From Trichaptum fuscoviolaceum (Eukaryota; Basidiomycota; Agaricomycetes; Hymenochaetales; Trichaptaceae): a DNA stretch of 64,000 nt. The first letter of the stretch is position 1. Each line of letters starts with the position of its first letter. The stretch spans positions 5,394,001-5,458,000 of the forward strand of contig CAJSYZ010000005.1 in the NCBI GenBank assembly GCA_910574455.1, read 5' to 3'. Shown piece after piece: positions 11,089-23,034 of this stretch. Both the position numbers and the translations under genes were made by a program. The notes under the pieces are model-generated. The model saw nothing but the letters and a program-made list of their open reading frames with translations. It had not been told where the DNA came from and ran no database searches.

Positions 11089-14000
11089 ATGCCAGCGACA
11101 CGGAAAAAGCACGATCCCTTTCATTTTCCACCAACTATTCGATGCACCTTGCCCGGCTGTAGTAGGACGTTCAAGAGTCAATCTGGAAGAGCAAGACATG
11201 AATATTCAGCTCATCCGACGTCATTCTTGGCAAGTTCTTCTGCCTGTGGTCACGAATATGAATCGTCACCTATTCGACCCATACGAGCTCCAAGTCCTCA
11301 ACTTGGAGCTCTCCTGAGGTCGTCCGAACTTCCAACAGAGGGTCATTCTGAGAGCGGCTCTGACTCCTACGATTACGATATTTCCATGCTTACACAGGAT
11401 ATCTCGATGCTCAGTATAGGCCGAGACGAGCTGCTTCAAGATTTGGACAGACCTCATTCTCTGTCCCATTCTGTCACCGGAAGTGACAGTGGCCGTTCTG
11501 AAGACTTGGATTCCGACATTGGAGATTATAAGGAGAGTGAGGATAACTTGAAGGTGTATCACAGATACTTGAATGGTGCGCGCCAAATTAATTGTTCCCG
11601 GTTTACTGTAGCATTTTGACACCAAACATTGTGCAGCCACTCCATGCGATACAGAAGGGAACTTATTAGAATATGAAGACTCACCCGCTCCGCGAAACGA
11701 ATCTGCGTCAAATGACTGGTTTCCCTATTCGTGTCGAGCAGATTTTGAGCTCGCAGATTTTCTCTATCGAGAAGAGCAAATGTCTGCTGGGAACATAACA
11801 AAGCTTCTGGGAATCATGAAGGCTTATCAGCTGATTCAGGCGGCGGAGAATGTAAAATCTTGCGGATGTTCCAAATTGGATGCGACAGAGCCTGACGATG
11901 ACTTAGATCTGGGTTCAACTAGTACGCTACTCAATGGAGACGCGCAAAAAATGTATAACGTCATTGATGCTACGAAAGTCGGTGATGTGTCTTGGAAATC
12001 CTTTAGTAACTTCTACACAGACGACAATGGCCAAAAGGTGACAAATGAGAACACCGAGTCATGGAAGAGGAAAGAATATGATGTTTGGTATCGGGATCCT
12101 TTGGAAGTGATCCGGAATTTGGTGGATAATCCAGCTTTGGAAGGCGAATTCGACTATGTCCCGTTTCGTGAGTATCAGCCGAAGGAGGACTCTGATGACA
12201 ACAAAGAACGAGTCTTCAGAAACTACATGTCCGGAAACTTTGCTTGGGAACAGGCTGTAAGTCATGAATCATGCAGCATTCAAAGTTGGAAGAAGTGTAT
12301 TGATAATCCTTGACTTAGAACAAAATCTTCGCCGAAGATAAAGCGGTCCATGGGTCTATGTTCGTTCCGGTCATCTTTAGGGAGCGACAAGACAACAGTC
12401 TCCGTTGGAACTGGCAACAACGAATATTATCCGTTATATCTTTCAATAGGAAATGTATCTAACAAGGCCCGGCGGTCCCAAAAGCTGAATACAGTCCAGC
12501 TCGTAGCATTTCTAGCAATACCAAAGAGTGTGTGTCAAAAACTGAGCTATTCATTTGTGTTCAAGTTCTGATGCTTTGCAGCTGAACGGCAGTATGAAAA
12601 GTCAGATGACTTCCGTCGCTTTAGACATCAAATCTTTCATTCATCTATATCAAGAATCTTGAGTCCACTGAAGACAGCAATGTCCATAAACAATGAACAA
12701 ACCATTCTCCGGTGCCCTGATGGTCACTTGCGTAGGTCAGTTCTCGGACTCGGCTCGTATATAGCCGATTATCCGGAACAGGTGAGTCTATGCGCAATAT
12801 GCACTGGATGGTGCTGCAAGTAAGTATTGTCCTTTCCAAAAATCACATCCAACTCGAGTTAGAGAAAATGACTTACTGTGGCCATATAGATGTACATCAC
12901 CTCACAAGAATCTAGATAATCCGGAATTTGTTACAAATCCTCGAACAAAAGAGCTACACGAACGATTGATAGAACAGGTGGATGACAACAGCATAAGTAG
13001 AGCAACGGTTCGAAAAGAGTATGGGTTCCACCAAGATATTGTGGTAAGTGTTCTAAACTCTCCATACAATGTGAGCTGACCACGACTATGCTCCATAGCC
13101 CTTCACCAATGACTTTCCACGTGCAGATATATGCGATCTCATTTCTCCGGACCTACTGCACCAAATGATCAAAGGCGTATTTAAGGATCACCTTGTTGAG
13201 TGGATTTGCCAGAGCTTGACCACGACAGAGCTGGACGTTGTGGATAAAAGGTGCTGTTTTTTCACAAGTTGTTTAATGTGAATACTGCTGCTAATCTCCG
13301 CGTAGAATCAGAGTTGCTGCTCCTTTTCCTGGACTTCGCAGATTTCCCGAAGGCCGAGGCTTCAAGCAATGGACAGGCAATGATTCTAAGGCACTTATGA
13401 AAGTATATGACCTTTCTGTCTTGTTCGAGGCGGTGGTTTGCTGATATTTGATGCAACTTGCTTAGGTGTATCTTCCGGCTATTGTGGGCATTGCGCACGA
13501 TGATATGATTCGCGCATTGAGTGCATTTCTTGACTTCTGTTACCTTGTGCGTCGGTACACGATTACAGTCTCAACTCTTGATCAAATCAAAGCCTCTTTG
13601 GATCACTTTCACCGTTATCGGCAAATATTCATAGCTAAAGGCATCCGGGATAACTTCTCACTTCCACGACAGCATGCCATGATCCACTATCCTACAATGA
13701 TCCCTCTGTTCGCTGCACCGAGTGGTCTGTGTTCATCGATCACAGAGAATAAACACATTTACGCGGTGAAGGAAACATGGCGACGCTCAAACAGAAATGA
13801 TCCTTTGGGTCAGATGATCACAGCAAACCAACGTCTCAGTAAACTTATTGCATCGAGGGCAGACTTCAAGAGGCGTGGAATGCTGGAAAGTCCTCTGGCT
13901 GAGGCTTCATGGAGAGCTTTGCAAGATGTTCTGCGCAGGAATATGTCAGAGTCGGAGACAGATGACGCTCAGGCTGAGAGGACCCAAATTCGGAAGGAGC

Positions 14001-15069
14001 AGATGCACCATGATCATGATACACCCGTAGCTGGCGCAGCTGATGATACAGAGGACTTCTTCGATGACATTGTGGGCAATAATGAACTCAACGAAATTGC
14101 AGACCTGGAAGATCCCGAAAGCTTAGTGCATGGGCCTCAGCATCTTGCGGTTCATGACATACTACATGCTGAACGCCAGATGCGCTTGGGTGGCAGAAAT
14201 GACCCTTTGAGCTTGATGTTAATGGCTTCGAAGTCACGTAAGTATTAGTACTTAGTAACCCATGCTTTTGGTGCTGCACATCTGACTTCTTTGATATCAT
14301 CCTTGCAGAGTCCAGTACGGTGTACCCTAAGCAACTTAACGCTCTTGCGGCGATAAAAGGCCATCCAGAGCTCCGAAAACTCCCACAGCTCATTAAAGAC
14401 TACTTATTCAACAAGTACGAGAAGCACAACTCCAACTTAAGGGGCTCCTCTGGCAGAGCCGAACCAGCAGTTGAATTGGACATAAGCAATGACTTTTCAA
14501 TTTTCCATTCAGCCACCGCTTTCTTTGCCTTCCGTGGCGAATCGATCCCTATAGAACAAGCAATGAGGGAGGTGATCAGGTCCAATCCCTCTTGGCGCGG
14601 AAAGGCAAGACGTGATGCAGTCCTTGTTCGAGTTAATACTCGCAAAAAGGGGTTTGCAGGAATGCGAGTTGCCCGAGTTATGCTTCTTTTCTCCTTTGCC
14701 GTTAGTAAATTGAAACGTCAGGAATGCGCTCTCGTCCAATTTTTCAAGCGTGTTGGAGACTCGCCTGACCAAAAAACAAGTATGTGGATTGTCGAGCCGG
14801 AATATGAGTTAGACACCTTTACCACCTGTCCTGGTGTGAAAGCCAGTGGCAGACGTCACTACTACCACCGTGACTGCAAGGCTCCGAAGCTATTTGTGAT
14901 AGGTATAGGGGATATCTTTCGTTTGGCTCACCTCCTTGGGGTGCCAAAGGGTGATGAATGTCCTCCAAAGTCATTGACACCCGAGGAGTCCTTGGACTTT
15001 TATGATAGATTCTATGTTAACCGATTTGTAGACATGCACATGCACGAAACATTGTACGAAAGTAGATAA
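11089..15069 (+). CDS. Plavaka-type transposase with one apparent frameshift
   Basis: The best start is ATG 11089 (MPATRKKHDPF). A C2H2 zinc finger follows at once (CTLPGCSRTFKSQSGRARHEYSAH). Exon 1 ends at 11575 and exon 2 is 11637-12256. Plavaka hallmarks follow in order: ADFELADFLYREEQMSAGNI, YDVWYRDPLEVIRNLVDNP, FDYVPFREYQP, FRNYMSGNFAWEQA, GSMFVPVIF/GSDKTTVSVGTGNNEYY, LYLSIGNVSNKARRSQ, LAIPK, YIADYPEQVSLCAICTGWCCK, TSPHKNLD, ISPDLLHQMIKGVFKDHLVEW, FPGLRRFPEGRGFKQWTGNDSK, DNFSLPRQHAMIHYP, APSGLCSSITENKHIYAVKE. A C-terminal region reminiscent of DUF6830-type tails ends at 15069. Between FVPVIF and GSDKTT (12371-12382) one extra A breaks the frame. All other exons join cleanly, so inactivation looks recent or is a sequencing error. 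Confidence 0.88.
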
Positions 15070-15648
15070 TGATAAAAACAAACTCTTCATTTAGCACACA
15101 AAGTACAGTAGGCACGTGGTTGGAATTCTCTGTACTACGATGTCCATTTTACTACTAGTACTAGTAGTACTTACTAGTAATAAGTAGACTCCGACTTGGA
15201 GTCGGAGTCGGAGTACACTCACTGGCAGGCTGGCACAACTTGAACTTAGACCTTCAAGCTAAATAAACTTTCTATTTTATTTAATACAAGTAGTAATCAA
15301 GAAAACATTCACATCACAATACCAACGTTTTCAAACTATACCAATACTAGTACTACTAATCTGCGCTGCGCTCGCAGATTAGTAGTACAGCACAGAGGAG
15401 CTTGAAAAGGGAGTAAACTGATGAAAAATATCAGTACAACCCTTCAAGTTGACAAATTGAATAACCTTCTCATAAACATAAATGAAATATTCGAATAGTA
15501 ATAACTTGAACGGAATGTAGAATGAAAAAAAAGCCTCCGAGTCCTTATTGCGTACTAGTATAGTAGACATTTGCGACACAGTACAAGCACAAAGTTATCC
15601 CACATGAGTGAGGGTCAATATCGTAGAAGCCAGACCTGCCTGAGCACC
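15070..15648. other. convergent intergenic region
   Basis: Lies between the 3' ends of the transposase and the minus-strand unknown gene. It contains palindromic-word clusters (near 15160-15210, CTAGTACTAGTAGTACT and GACTCCGACTTGGAGTCGGA) and the long hairpin annotated separately. No gene seen. Confidence 0.5.
15350..15388. terminator. 16-bp perfect stem, 7-nt loop hairpin
   Basis: The left arm is 15350-15365 (GTACTACTAATCTGCG), the loop is CTGCGCT and the right arm is 15373-15388. It sits between two converging genes, where it could act as a 3'-end or insulating structure. A termination role is inference only. Confidence 0.4.
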
Positions 15649-17577
15649 CTAGTTACTACCATCGCGAATGGGTCCCGAGCTGATGTTCGAAGAGTCGTCT
15701 CCAAGAGGATTAAGGTTTTCGAGAAGCGCTAGTAAGATTTTGTAGTCTTCACAAAAAATTGATTCACTACCAACTGCTGTGGAGACGAAAGAATCCATCT
15801 CGCGCTCTGTCGAAAAAAGGTTCTCGCGGTTGAAGTCATAATCGTCATCGGATTGGTGAAGTTTCTGGACTAAGCCACGTAAATCACCCTCGAGGACCTT
15901 GACAAGAGGGTTGCTGGCGACTACTCCCGCCCGTTCTTGTACTGTCGGTCGAACGTTGAGATGGAGGATTACGTGCATAAAGAGGTCGTCCGTAAGAATT
16001 AATAGACATTTCTTGATCAAATTGAATTTGTTCAGGAAGGTCTGGCGTTCTTTGCGTAGTTCATCCTCGAACTTCTGCCGGTGTACAGCATCCTCCATCT
16101 TGCCCACTTCACCAACAGTGTACAATTTGATGGATGGCTTTGTGGTATCCTGAACAGCATCCTCCTTCTCCACAGCGTCGATGACGGAAACAAGCTTGAC
16201 GAGGTCGCCTGAGCGTGCCAATCGGTGGCGTACATCCACCGCTGAACCGTGTAGAAATACAGCGGAGTAATCAACTTCTACCTTCATTTTCGGTGTTCGA
16301 TCTGCCGATGCCGAACCTGCCAATGAGTCTGGGATGGAGACTTCCTGATGAACTTGTGCAATGAGGGCATCTAACAAAACCAAACATTCCTTGCACGCGT
16401 TGTACGACCATATAAGCAGAGGGACGAAGAACCTCAACGCTTGCACAGGACCCCCTATTACCACTGGCGAGTCATTAGGGTCACGCCCGGAAGCCGTGCG
16501 CTGCACTGTCGACGTGGACGAGTCAAGGCCTGATGTGAACACTGGCAGCGAAAATTCCATGGCGTGCGGGTGAGAGTAGTTGTCATTGGTAGTAGAGTTT
16601 TGGATCGCCGTCGGAAGTCGAATCATGCCTCGACCGTGACGCGTACTAGCATCATTAAGGTAAGAGGATTCGAAGAACTTGTTCTGAAAGCAGGAGAATA
16701 TGGAATTCTGGTGTATCCACCTCCCATCCCCTTTTAAGCCAACTGGATAGAACACGTAGTGTGAGTGATAAAAGACCGTTACGCGATCCAGAAATTTTGA
16801 CCATCCGGTACCATTGATGAACCTAGTATAGTACTCTCGGCGTTCTCGCGATATGAACTCAGAACTTGGAAGGAGCCCGCAAGCGCCAACACCACCATTA
16901 ACCTTATATCGCCTACAGTGTTCCGAATAGCAAATTCAGCGGACGTCCACTGGCAATCACCGGAGAAGAAAGTCAGTACAAATATTATCACGACTGGTAC
17001 ACTGCCAGTGGCAAGTCCGAGTTGTAATGAATTTATGACTTACGTTTGTAAGGTGCACATCATTCAAGTCGCCCATGTACTTGAGGAGATTAGTCAAGTT
17101 CCGTACTGCCCGGAAGTTTATCAACAACTGCCTTTTCTTGACTTTGTCTAGCTCCTCTTGGTAATCATGAAGGGCTCGTCTTGTCTGTTGGACCACTATC
17201 TTAAAGATGGCCACCGTGGAGAGAAGAAGTTTGTCATTCTGGGTCGCATAACGGCGATAATGATTATGCCGTATCTCGTTAACTATCTTCGTGGAGAGTG
17301 TGTCAATGGCCTGGATTCCGACGTTCGAGTTCTTAGCGAACACGTCAAGTCGTTTGAGGAGATCGCCTTCGACGAAGCCTGTAGAGCCGTGAAAGTCTAG
17401 AGAAAGTAGACGACCATCTGTCTTCAATTGAGTCTTGCGCTCGATGTTAGATGATTTGAGTTTCCTACCACTAAGAGGATCCGCCTCGTAACTTGAATAC
17501 GAGTCGTCACTAGTAGTACTGCCAGTGTCCGAGTCTGTATCATGGTCATCCGGATCGCTGAAGTAGAGGTATGACAT
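15649..17577 (-). CDS. unknown cargo protein A (about 590 aa)
   Basis: The first ATG in frame is at 17577 (MSYLYFSDPDDHDTDSDTG), opening an acidic, Ser-rich N-terminus. Exon 1 runs to a GTAAGT donor at 17043. The reading frame that continues into the long distal ORF is open from the att tgc tat codons near 16935; the likely acceptor is near 16901, giving VNGGVGACGLL, SREFISRERR-type sequence and YTRFINGTGWSKFLDRV. A last exon of about 370 codons ends at 15649 (SSGPIRDGSN). Helical segments such as RQKFEDELRKERQTFLNKF are visible. No known domain, signal peptide or membrane span was recognised. It is convergent with the transposase and divergent from gene B across a hairpin-rich spacer. The second intron border is the weakest part of the model. 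Confidence 0.6.
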
Positions 17578-17601
17578 TTTCAGAGTCTTGTCAAAGAGCA
17601 A

Positions 17602-18841
17602 CTTGAATAGTGAAAGTGGGCTCGAGCTTTCAGCTCAGTGAGTACTTATACGGCAACAGGGGGATCACTAGCACACGCCGCTGTGGCCCCGTCGGTACTA
17701 CTATGTAGTAACTTGAGTTGAAACCATACCCGCAGGCTGCCCAGTGGTCGCCAGCACTGGTGGCAGCAGTGCCACAGTGGCACAGGACCCCAGCAACTTG
17801 AACTTGAACAAGTTCAAGTTGAAGCCCTAGTACTAGTACTGCCAGTGCCAGCCTTAGCCTGAGTACTATATACTCAGGCTACTGCTCGGGCCGTGACACC
17901 GGCGCAGATGATCATGCCGGGCCTTCAAGTTCAAGTTGTCCGGATAATTGTTCTTTGAAAAGTTTGAGCTCAGGCTCTAGGCTTACTACTAGTAGTAGTA
18001 GTAGTACACTGGCATTCCAGATAGTATTTGAAGGAATCAAAATTTGAAAAATGTGAAGTAAATTTCCAGCTAAATCACCCCAAAAAGTGCGGAGGCCTGT
18101 TCAAGTTGCAAGTTTGGCTAACAATGCCCTATACTAGTAGTAGTATTCAAGTTGTTGCTGAATTCTTCTCTGAAAGACCGGGCGCCGATCCTGAACTTCG
18201 ATTCTTTTTTCCGACCTAAGGCTTGTACCACTGCCAGTGGCAACTTCAAGTTCAACTTGAAGTTGACTCGGAGGCGGCAGACCCCGGCAGTGGCCCGGCA
18301 CAACTTAAAGGCCTGCCAAAGCTTTTATCGGATTTGGATAGTAACCATCCCCGGATCATGATGCAACCAACTTGAAGGCATGGCCCGGGTACGGAGTCCG
18401 GATGAAAGGACTGCCAAAGGCCTGCCCGGCAGTCCGACTAAAATTGCGCTAAAAGTTCCCAGTCCCGCTCTTTTCCGAATTCTAGTACTACTAGTAGTAA
18501 GAGAATCCACAGTTCAAGTTGAAGTGTTTTGTCCGGATAAAACCCATCCATTCAAGAGTTTCCGGCAGGCCAAGCCTGAGTATGATACTACTAGTAGTAG
18601 TAGTACTATTCGGACTCCTCGGGGTCCTAGCGCCACTCGGAACTTGAGGCTCCGACTTACTAATACTATCTGAGACAGCATCATGATCAGTGATAAGCTG
18701 AGTTCAAATTGTAACAAGTACTACATAGTAGTACATACTACTACGCCAAGGCTGCGACCCTGACCCTGTGCCCATCGCCGTGTCACTCAGGCTCACTCAC
18801 TGGCAGGCTGGCAGACTCCGAGTCTAACTGCACAATAAACA
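17602..18841. other. non-coding block dense in perfect palindromes
   Basis: About 1.24 kb between the divergent unknown genes A and B. It has no convincing ORF but repeated palindromic words. Clear hairpins are 17794-17821 (13-bp arms built of CAACTTGAACTTG, AA loop), 17856-17880 (AGCCTGAGTA, CTATA loop, TACTCAGGCT) and around 18231-18261 (CCACTGCCAGTGG followed by CTTCAAGTTCAACTTGAAG). ACTAGTAGTAGT runs occur near 17985, 18135, 18480 and 18590. It may hold both promoters, but no TATA box stands out. Confidence 0.6.
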
Positions 18842-21800
18842 ATGACAACTAGTCCTGCGGTAGACTTGCATGATGACAAGACTCAGCCTCAGGCTAAGGC
18901 TAGCACAATCAAAGAAGCATTGCAGGCCTTCGGTGTGTAGTACTATACGGTTTAATAGTAATTCATCACTCACAGGCATGGTCATCACTGGCATCTTGAA
19001 TGTTATTAAATAGGGCTCAAGCATCAATCAGTACTACTCAATGGACTGTCACCTGCCATAGAGATTGCAACGGAGTCCGAAATAACCAGTCCGTATGGTA
19101 TGTAGTATACTGCTTGATCGTTACAACCAGCAAAATACTCATGATCATTATGGTCAAATAGGGCGGATATTACTGCAAGACAGTACTCCTGAAAGGGTGT
19201 CGCTTCGCCTTCCAAAGGAACACACCAAAGTTGTGCGAGCAGATGATATAGTATTAGAGTCACCAACGGATTCTGGAGGCAAAGCATTGTTGGACTCCAC
19301 CAACACTTCACAGTCTTATTCCTCTGAAGTAGCAGATGAACTCGTGACGAAAGCAAAGTCATCATGGGAAAACTACCGTAGTCGAAGTGTTCCGCTTGCA
19401 CAAGAAATTTTGCGCCAAATGTCGGAACTGCGTGTTGAAGCAGAACCGCTTGCGGGAATCGCGTTACGCCATCTGGAGGAAGACGTAGGGGACGCTACTT
19501 GGGAGGCGCGCGTGGGCCCGGGGAAAACTAATACCGTTTATGATCTGGGCCAAAAGATCAGGGCTGAAATGGCTGTCGACGCTCCTCAAGAGCATTTTTG
19601 GTCCTTGGAGTCGAAGCGCGGGGATGAGGCAGAGGCGGGAAGGTTAAAGTGGCAATCGCTGCAGAGAGATGTTGAAAACCTGATACGAGAACTCGACGAA
19701 TGCCTGAAGTACAGCGTTTCCAAGTCGCGCATCGCCATCAAAGAGCTAAAAAAGGGCTTGACGGCAGACCTTCCAAACGACCTCACCTCCGTGATCAAAA
19801 GTCTCAATGAAATCGCGAATGAGCTTCAGGAAGAGCAGCCGAACAGTACTCTCTACGTGAAGCTCAAATCGCTCAAGAGGACTCTCCAAATCATTGACTT
19901 GAAAACGGAGATGGCCGACGGCGAGAATCATCGCTCTACCATCCAAGTGCAGCACATGTATGGTTTGGTAGTATCAGCGTTTGCTGAAGTAAGTTTGATG
20001 TTCAAGTTACTGCTCTGCGTCTTCATTCGTTTACATGATTCACATGGCACTGGCAGTTGGAGCATGCGGCCGCCGCCACCGCCATCCGCTCTCTGTGCGA
20101 GAATGCCAGAGATGACTTGTTCAAGGCGTTCCGGTACGCATATCCGGAACTAGATTCGTTCAAGATTGAGCCGGCCAGTAAAAAACCTGTCGCCGATACG
20201 GGTGTGAAACCATCCGCATTGTACAGAAAGGTTTCGACCTTGCACAAGTCCTTCATCTACCCACCGACTGAGACTAAGCCCACCACTCAGCCTGAGGCCG
20301 GCACCGTCACGACTCAGCCTGAGGCCGGCTCACCCAACACGAACAAGTCAGCGAAGAAGAAGAAGGGGAAGAACCCGAAGAATAAACCCCCGAACACAGA
20401 ACTTCGCGAAGCTGAGGCTACTGAGCCCAACACTCAGCCTAGTGGCGTTAAACGTAACGAGGACCCGACCATGTCGAATAAAGGTCCTACTAGTGAGCTT
20501 ACACAATACGCTCAGTCTGACAACCCCCCCGACTCGGACACGAAGCTTCCGAGTCCGCGATTCCATTACCAGAATTTGGTTGCAAAGAGTGAAGACTTGG
20601 AGACGCTGAAAGGAAATCTCCGTACCGAGTACGACGAAAACGCAGAGGAAGTGCCAGAGCTTGGGCAACCTGCAAACTATGATCTCTTGGACGTGATGGG
20701 CATCAACACTATGTTCAAATCCTTCCTTCCGCGCTTTCACGGCGCACTCGAATTTAACTTCGCCCTCTTCCTGCTCTTAAAAGAGCAGGTCATCAAAATG
20801 GAGGAGAAGATACAAAACATCCTTAATACTGAGGATCAGCAATCTTTATGCGATATCTTCGATAACCCTAAGAACGAAAAATATAAGGAGATTCTATCTT
20901 GTGGCGTAATGCCAACGACGAAAGATGACAATTCAGAAGAAAGGAATAAATTCTTAAAGCGTGTTCGAGTTAGCACCGAAGTAGATGGGTTTTCGGGGAA
21001 ATCAGACTCTGCCTTCACTCTATCACTTGAAGACGAGGATTACGGCTTCAATGCGATGGCCTCGCTGGACTATATAGGTTCGGAGGAATTGCCAACACGT
21101 ATGTATATCAACCAAGAAAGGCAGGCCAAGAAGGCAAGGGACAACTTGAAGGAGGCCGAGCCTGAGGAGGCCGAGGATGCGCATAAGGAAGCCGCAGAAG
21201 TCTTGAAGAAGCAGGACTTCAAGTCCCTCCCCATCGCACTCAAGCTACACAACTTCATTGGCGACTTGGTGACCTTTTGCGTTGAAAAGTTCGAACGTCT
21301 GTCCGAAACGAAAGAGGTGACTATCGCTGGTCGTGTTGTCAACGTGGAGTATCTGAAAGAGCTGCAAATATGTGATCTTCCGTTAGGCTTGCATTCTCGA
21401 CCCGGCTTCAAGAGAACGTCGAAGATTGCGAAACTTCTGGTCCACCTCAGACATCGGCGCAACATTCATCGTGAGCGAGCATCGTGTCTCCTTCGCGCAA
21501 TACAGATTATTCTTTGCGACATACCCGGCGAAGTCGTCAAAGACGGTGAACCATTCCGCAATTTACTGAACCGATACCAACATGGACGAGTTCGTCCCTT
21601 CGCTGCGCAAACGGTTTTAGCTCTTGTTTTACGTGCAGAGGCGAACTTAAATTATCCCATGGGTACGGACCGAATGAGGCATCTTGTGGCTCTGGCTCTG
21701 ATACAGGCACCTGCCAAACTTTATGGCCGAGAGTTGGAAGATGTCCAGGAAACCCCGTCTTGGATTAAAGATTATATGCTCTCCGAAGAGGGGCCCTACT

Positions 21801-22252
21801 CCATGGTCAAGAAAGGACCTCAAGAAACCCTTGACATTAATGCTCTTCTTACCCTTCTGCACGTAGTCTGGGGTGTGCCATTTACGCTCAAGGATCAAGA
21901 ACCGGACAAAGTTGTAGATCGGCAAGTTGAATTGTCAAAGTCAGTTAAGGGCAAGGAGCGAGAACCGGGCAATGTCAATGTCAAGTTTCTGTCTGATCTT
22001 ACGAGTGCAATTGCAGATGCGAGTGCAGATGCGAGTGCAGATGCGAGTGCAGATGCGAGTGCAGATGCGAGTGCAGATGCGAGTGGAAGCGATGGAAACG
22101 GAAGCGACTCCGAGTCAGCGGCTCTACTACCTAAGCACCATCACTTGCTTCGACGAATAGCAACATCAGTATCACAGCTCATGGATAGCATCTGGGAGAG
22201 TTATGTAAATTCTATGGAAAAGGTAGACATTTATACTTGGGATTTCCACTGA
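18842..22252 (+). CDS. unknown large cargo protein B (about 1,060 aa)
   Basis: Four exons join in one frame: 18842-18932 (MTTSPAVDLHDDKTQPQAK), 19014-19097, 19162-19988 and 20057-22252. All borders are GT-AG and the introns are 64-81 nt. Exon 3 is helical and acidic (LIRELDECLKYSV, SRIAIKELKKGL). Exon 4 has a low-complexity hinge with two TTQPEAG units and KKKKGKNPKNK, then a long helical domain (YDLLDVMGINTMFKSFLPRFHG, LPIALKLHNFIGDLVTFCVEKF, RERASCLLRAIQIILCDIPGEV, PFAAQTVLALVLRAEANLNYP, INALLTLLHVVWGVPFTL). It ends with six ADAS repeats and a helical tail. No enzyme motif, signal peptide or membrane span was recognised. The intact frame over more than 3 kb argues for recent function or recent arrival. 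The 3' flank is the 2.46-kb module also found behind the protease gene. Confidence 0.72.
22013..22084 (+). repeat. six 12-bp tandem units (ADAS)n in gene B
   Basis: GCAGATGCGAGT is repeated six times perfectly, encoding Ala-Asp-Ala-Ser units. The absence of divergence between units suggests recent slippage expansion. Confidence 0.95.
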
Positions 22253-22815
22253 GCTTGCCTCGGATGTAGTAGTAGTACTGGGAGGACTCGGTACTCAAAC
22301 TATTTCTAACTGTTTTCTTTTCGTAGTATTACCTCATACCAGTGCATACCACTAGTATTCAAGTTGTGTCTTTGTATGTTTGTCTCCTGTTCTGTGTTCG
22401 TCGACCTTATACTTGTGTTTTCTGTGCATCGGTATTCAAGTTGTTGTATGACTGTATGTAAATAAAAAACGATATGAATTGTTTACTAACTATTCCGAGT
22501 CGGACTTGGACTCACTGGCACCAGTGATGCTCTAATTACTGCTCGATAAATTCACGACTGGCTCGAATCCGGGTCTACCAACCTGAAGACCGAACATCGT
22601 TACGGGTCACTGTTCGGCAACTTGAACTTTTGAGCTGAACTTGAAGTCCCACGACTCGGTCTCAGGCTCTGACTCGGAAGTTCTTCCGATTCGGAGGTCA
22701 GCTTGAAGTCGGAAACTACTAGTACTAGTAAACTAAGCCTGAGGGGCGAAGGTCGGTCCGGCTACTACTACAACTGCTCTGCTCGACAACTATTAGGTAT
22801 AATAATTTTAATGGA

Positions 22816-23034
22816 ATGACCGGTTGTTATTCTCGGGACGTTCTAGGTCAGAGGGAACTGGACGGCTTGACTTATGCTATTGCCTTCTGGCAGACGACGG
22901 AGGAGCTGGAACAAATGGGCTTTGCGACCAACCTTGATTCAAAGACAGACACGCAACTTGGTAGTATTGTTTTCCCGACTCCGAGTCAGCAAGAGCCCGA
23001 CGTGGACATCGCCGCTCGCCTTTTCCCAGACTGA
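22816..23034 (+). pseudogene. C-terminal fragment of a trypsin-like protease (copy 1)
   Basis: The 72-codon frame contains LDGLTYAIAFWQTTEELEQMGF. This aligns with the end of the protease gene at 28256-28300 (LLDGFTYGVPIWQQLSEM). The GDSGS serine motif and everything before it are missing. It shows that the duplicated module began as the tail of a related protease gene. Confidence 0.65.

Noticed and set aside
22540..22600. Possible tRNA B box (GGCTCGAATCCGG), repeated near 28830
   Set aside because: No matching A box, acceptor stem or cloverleaf could be drawn around it.
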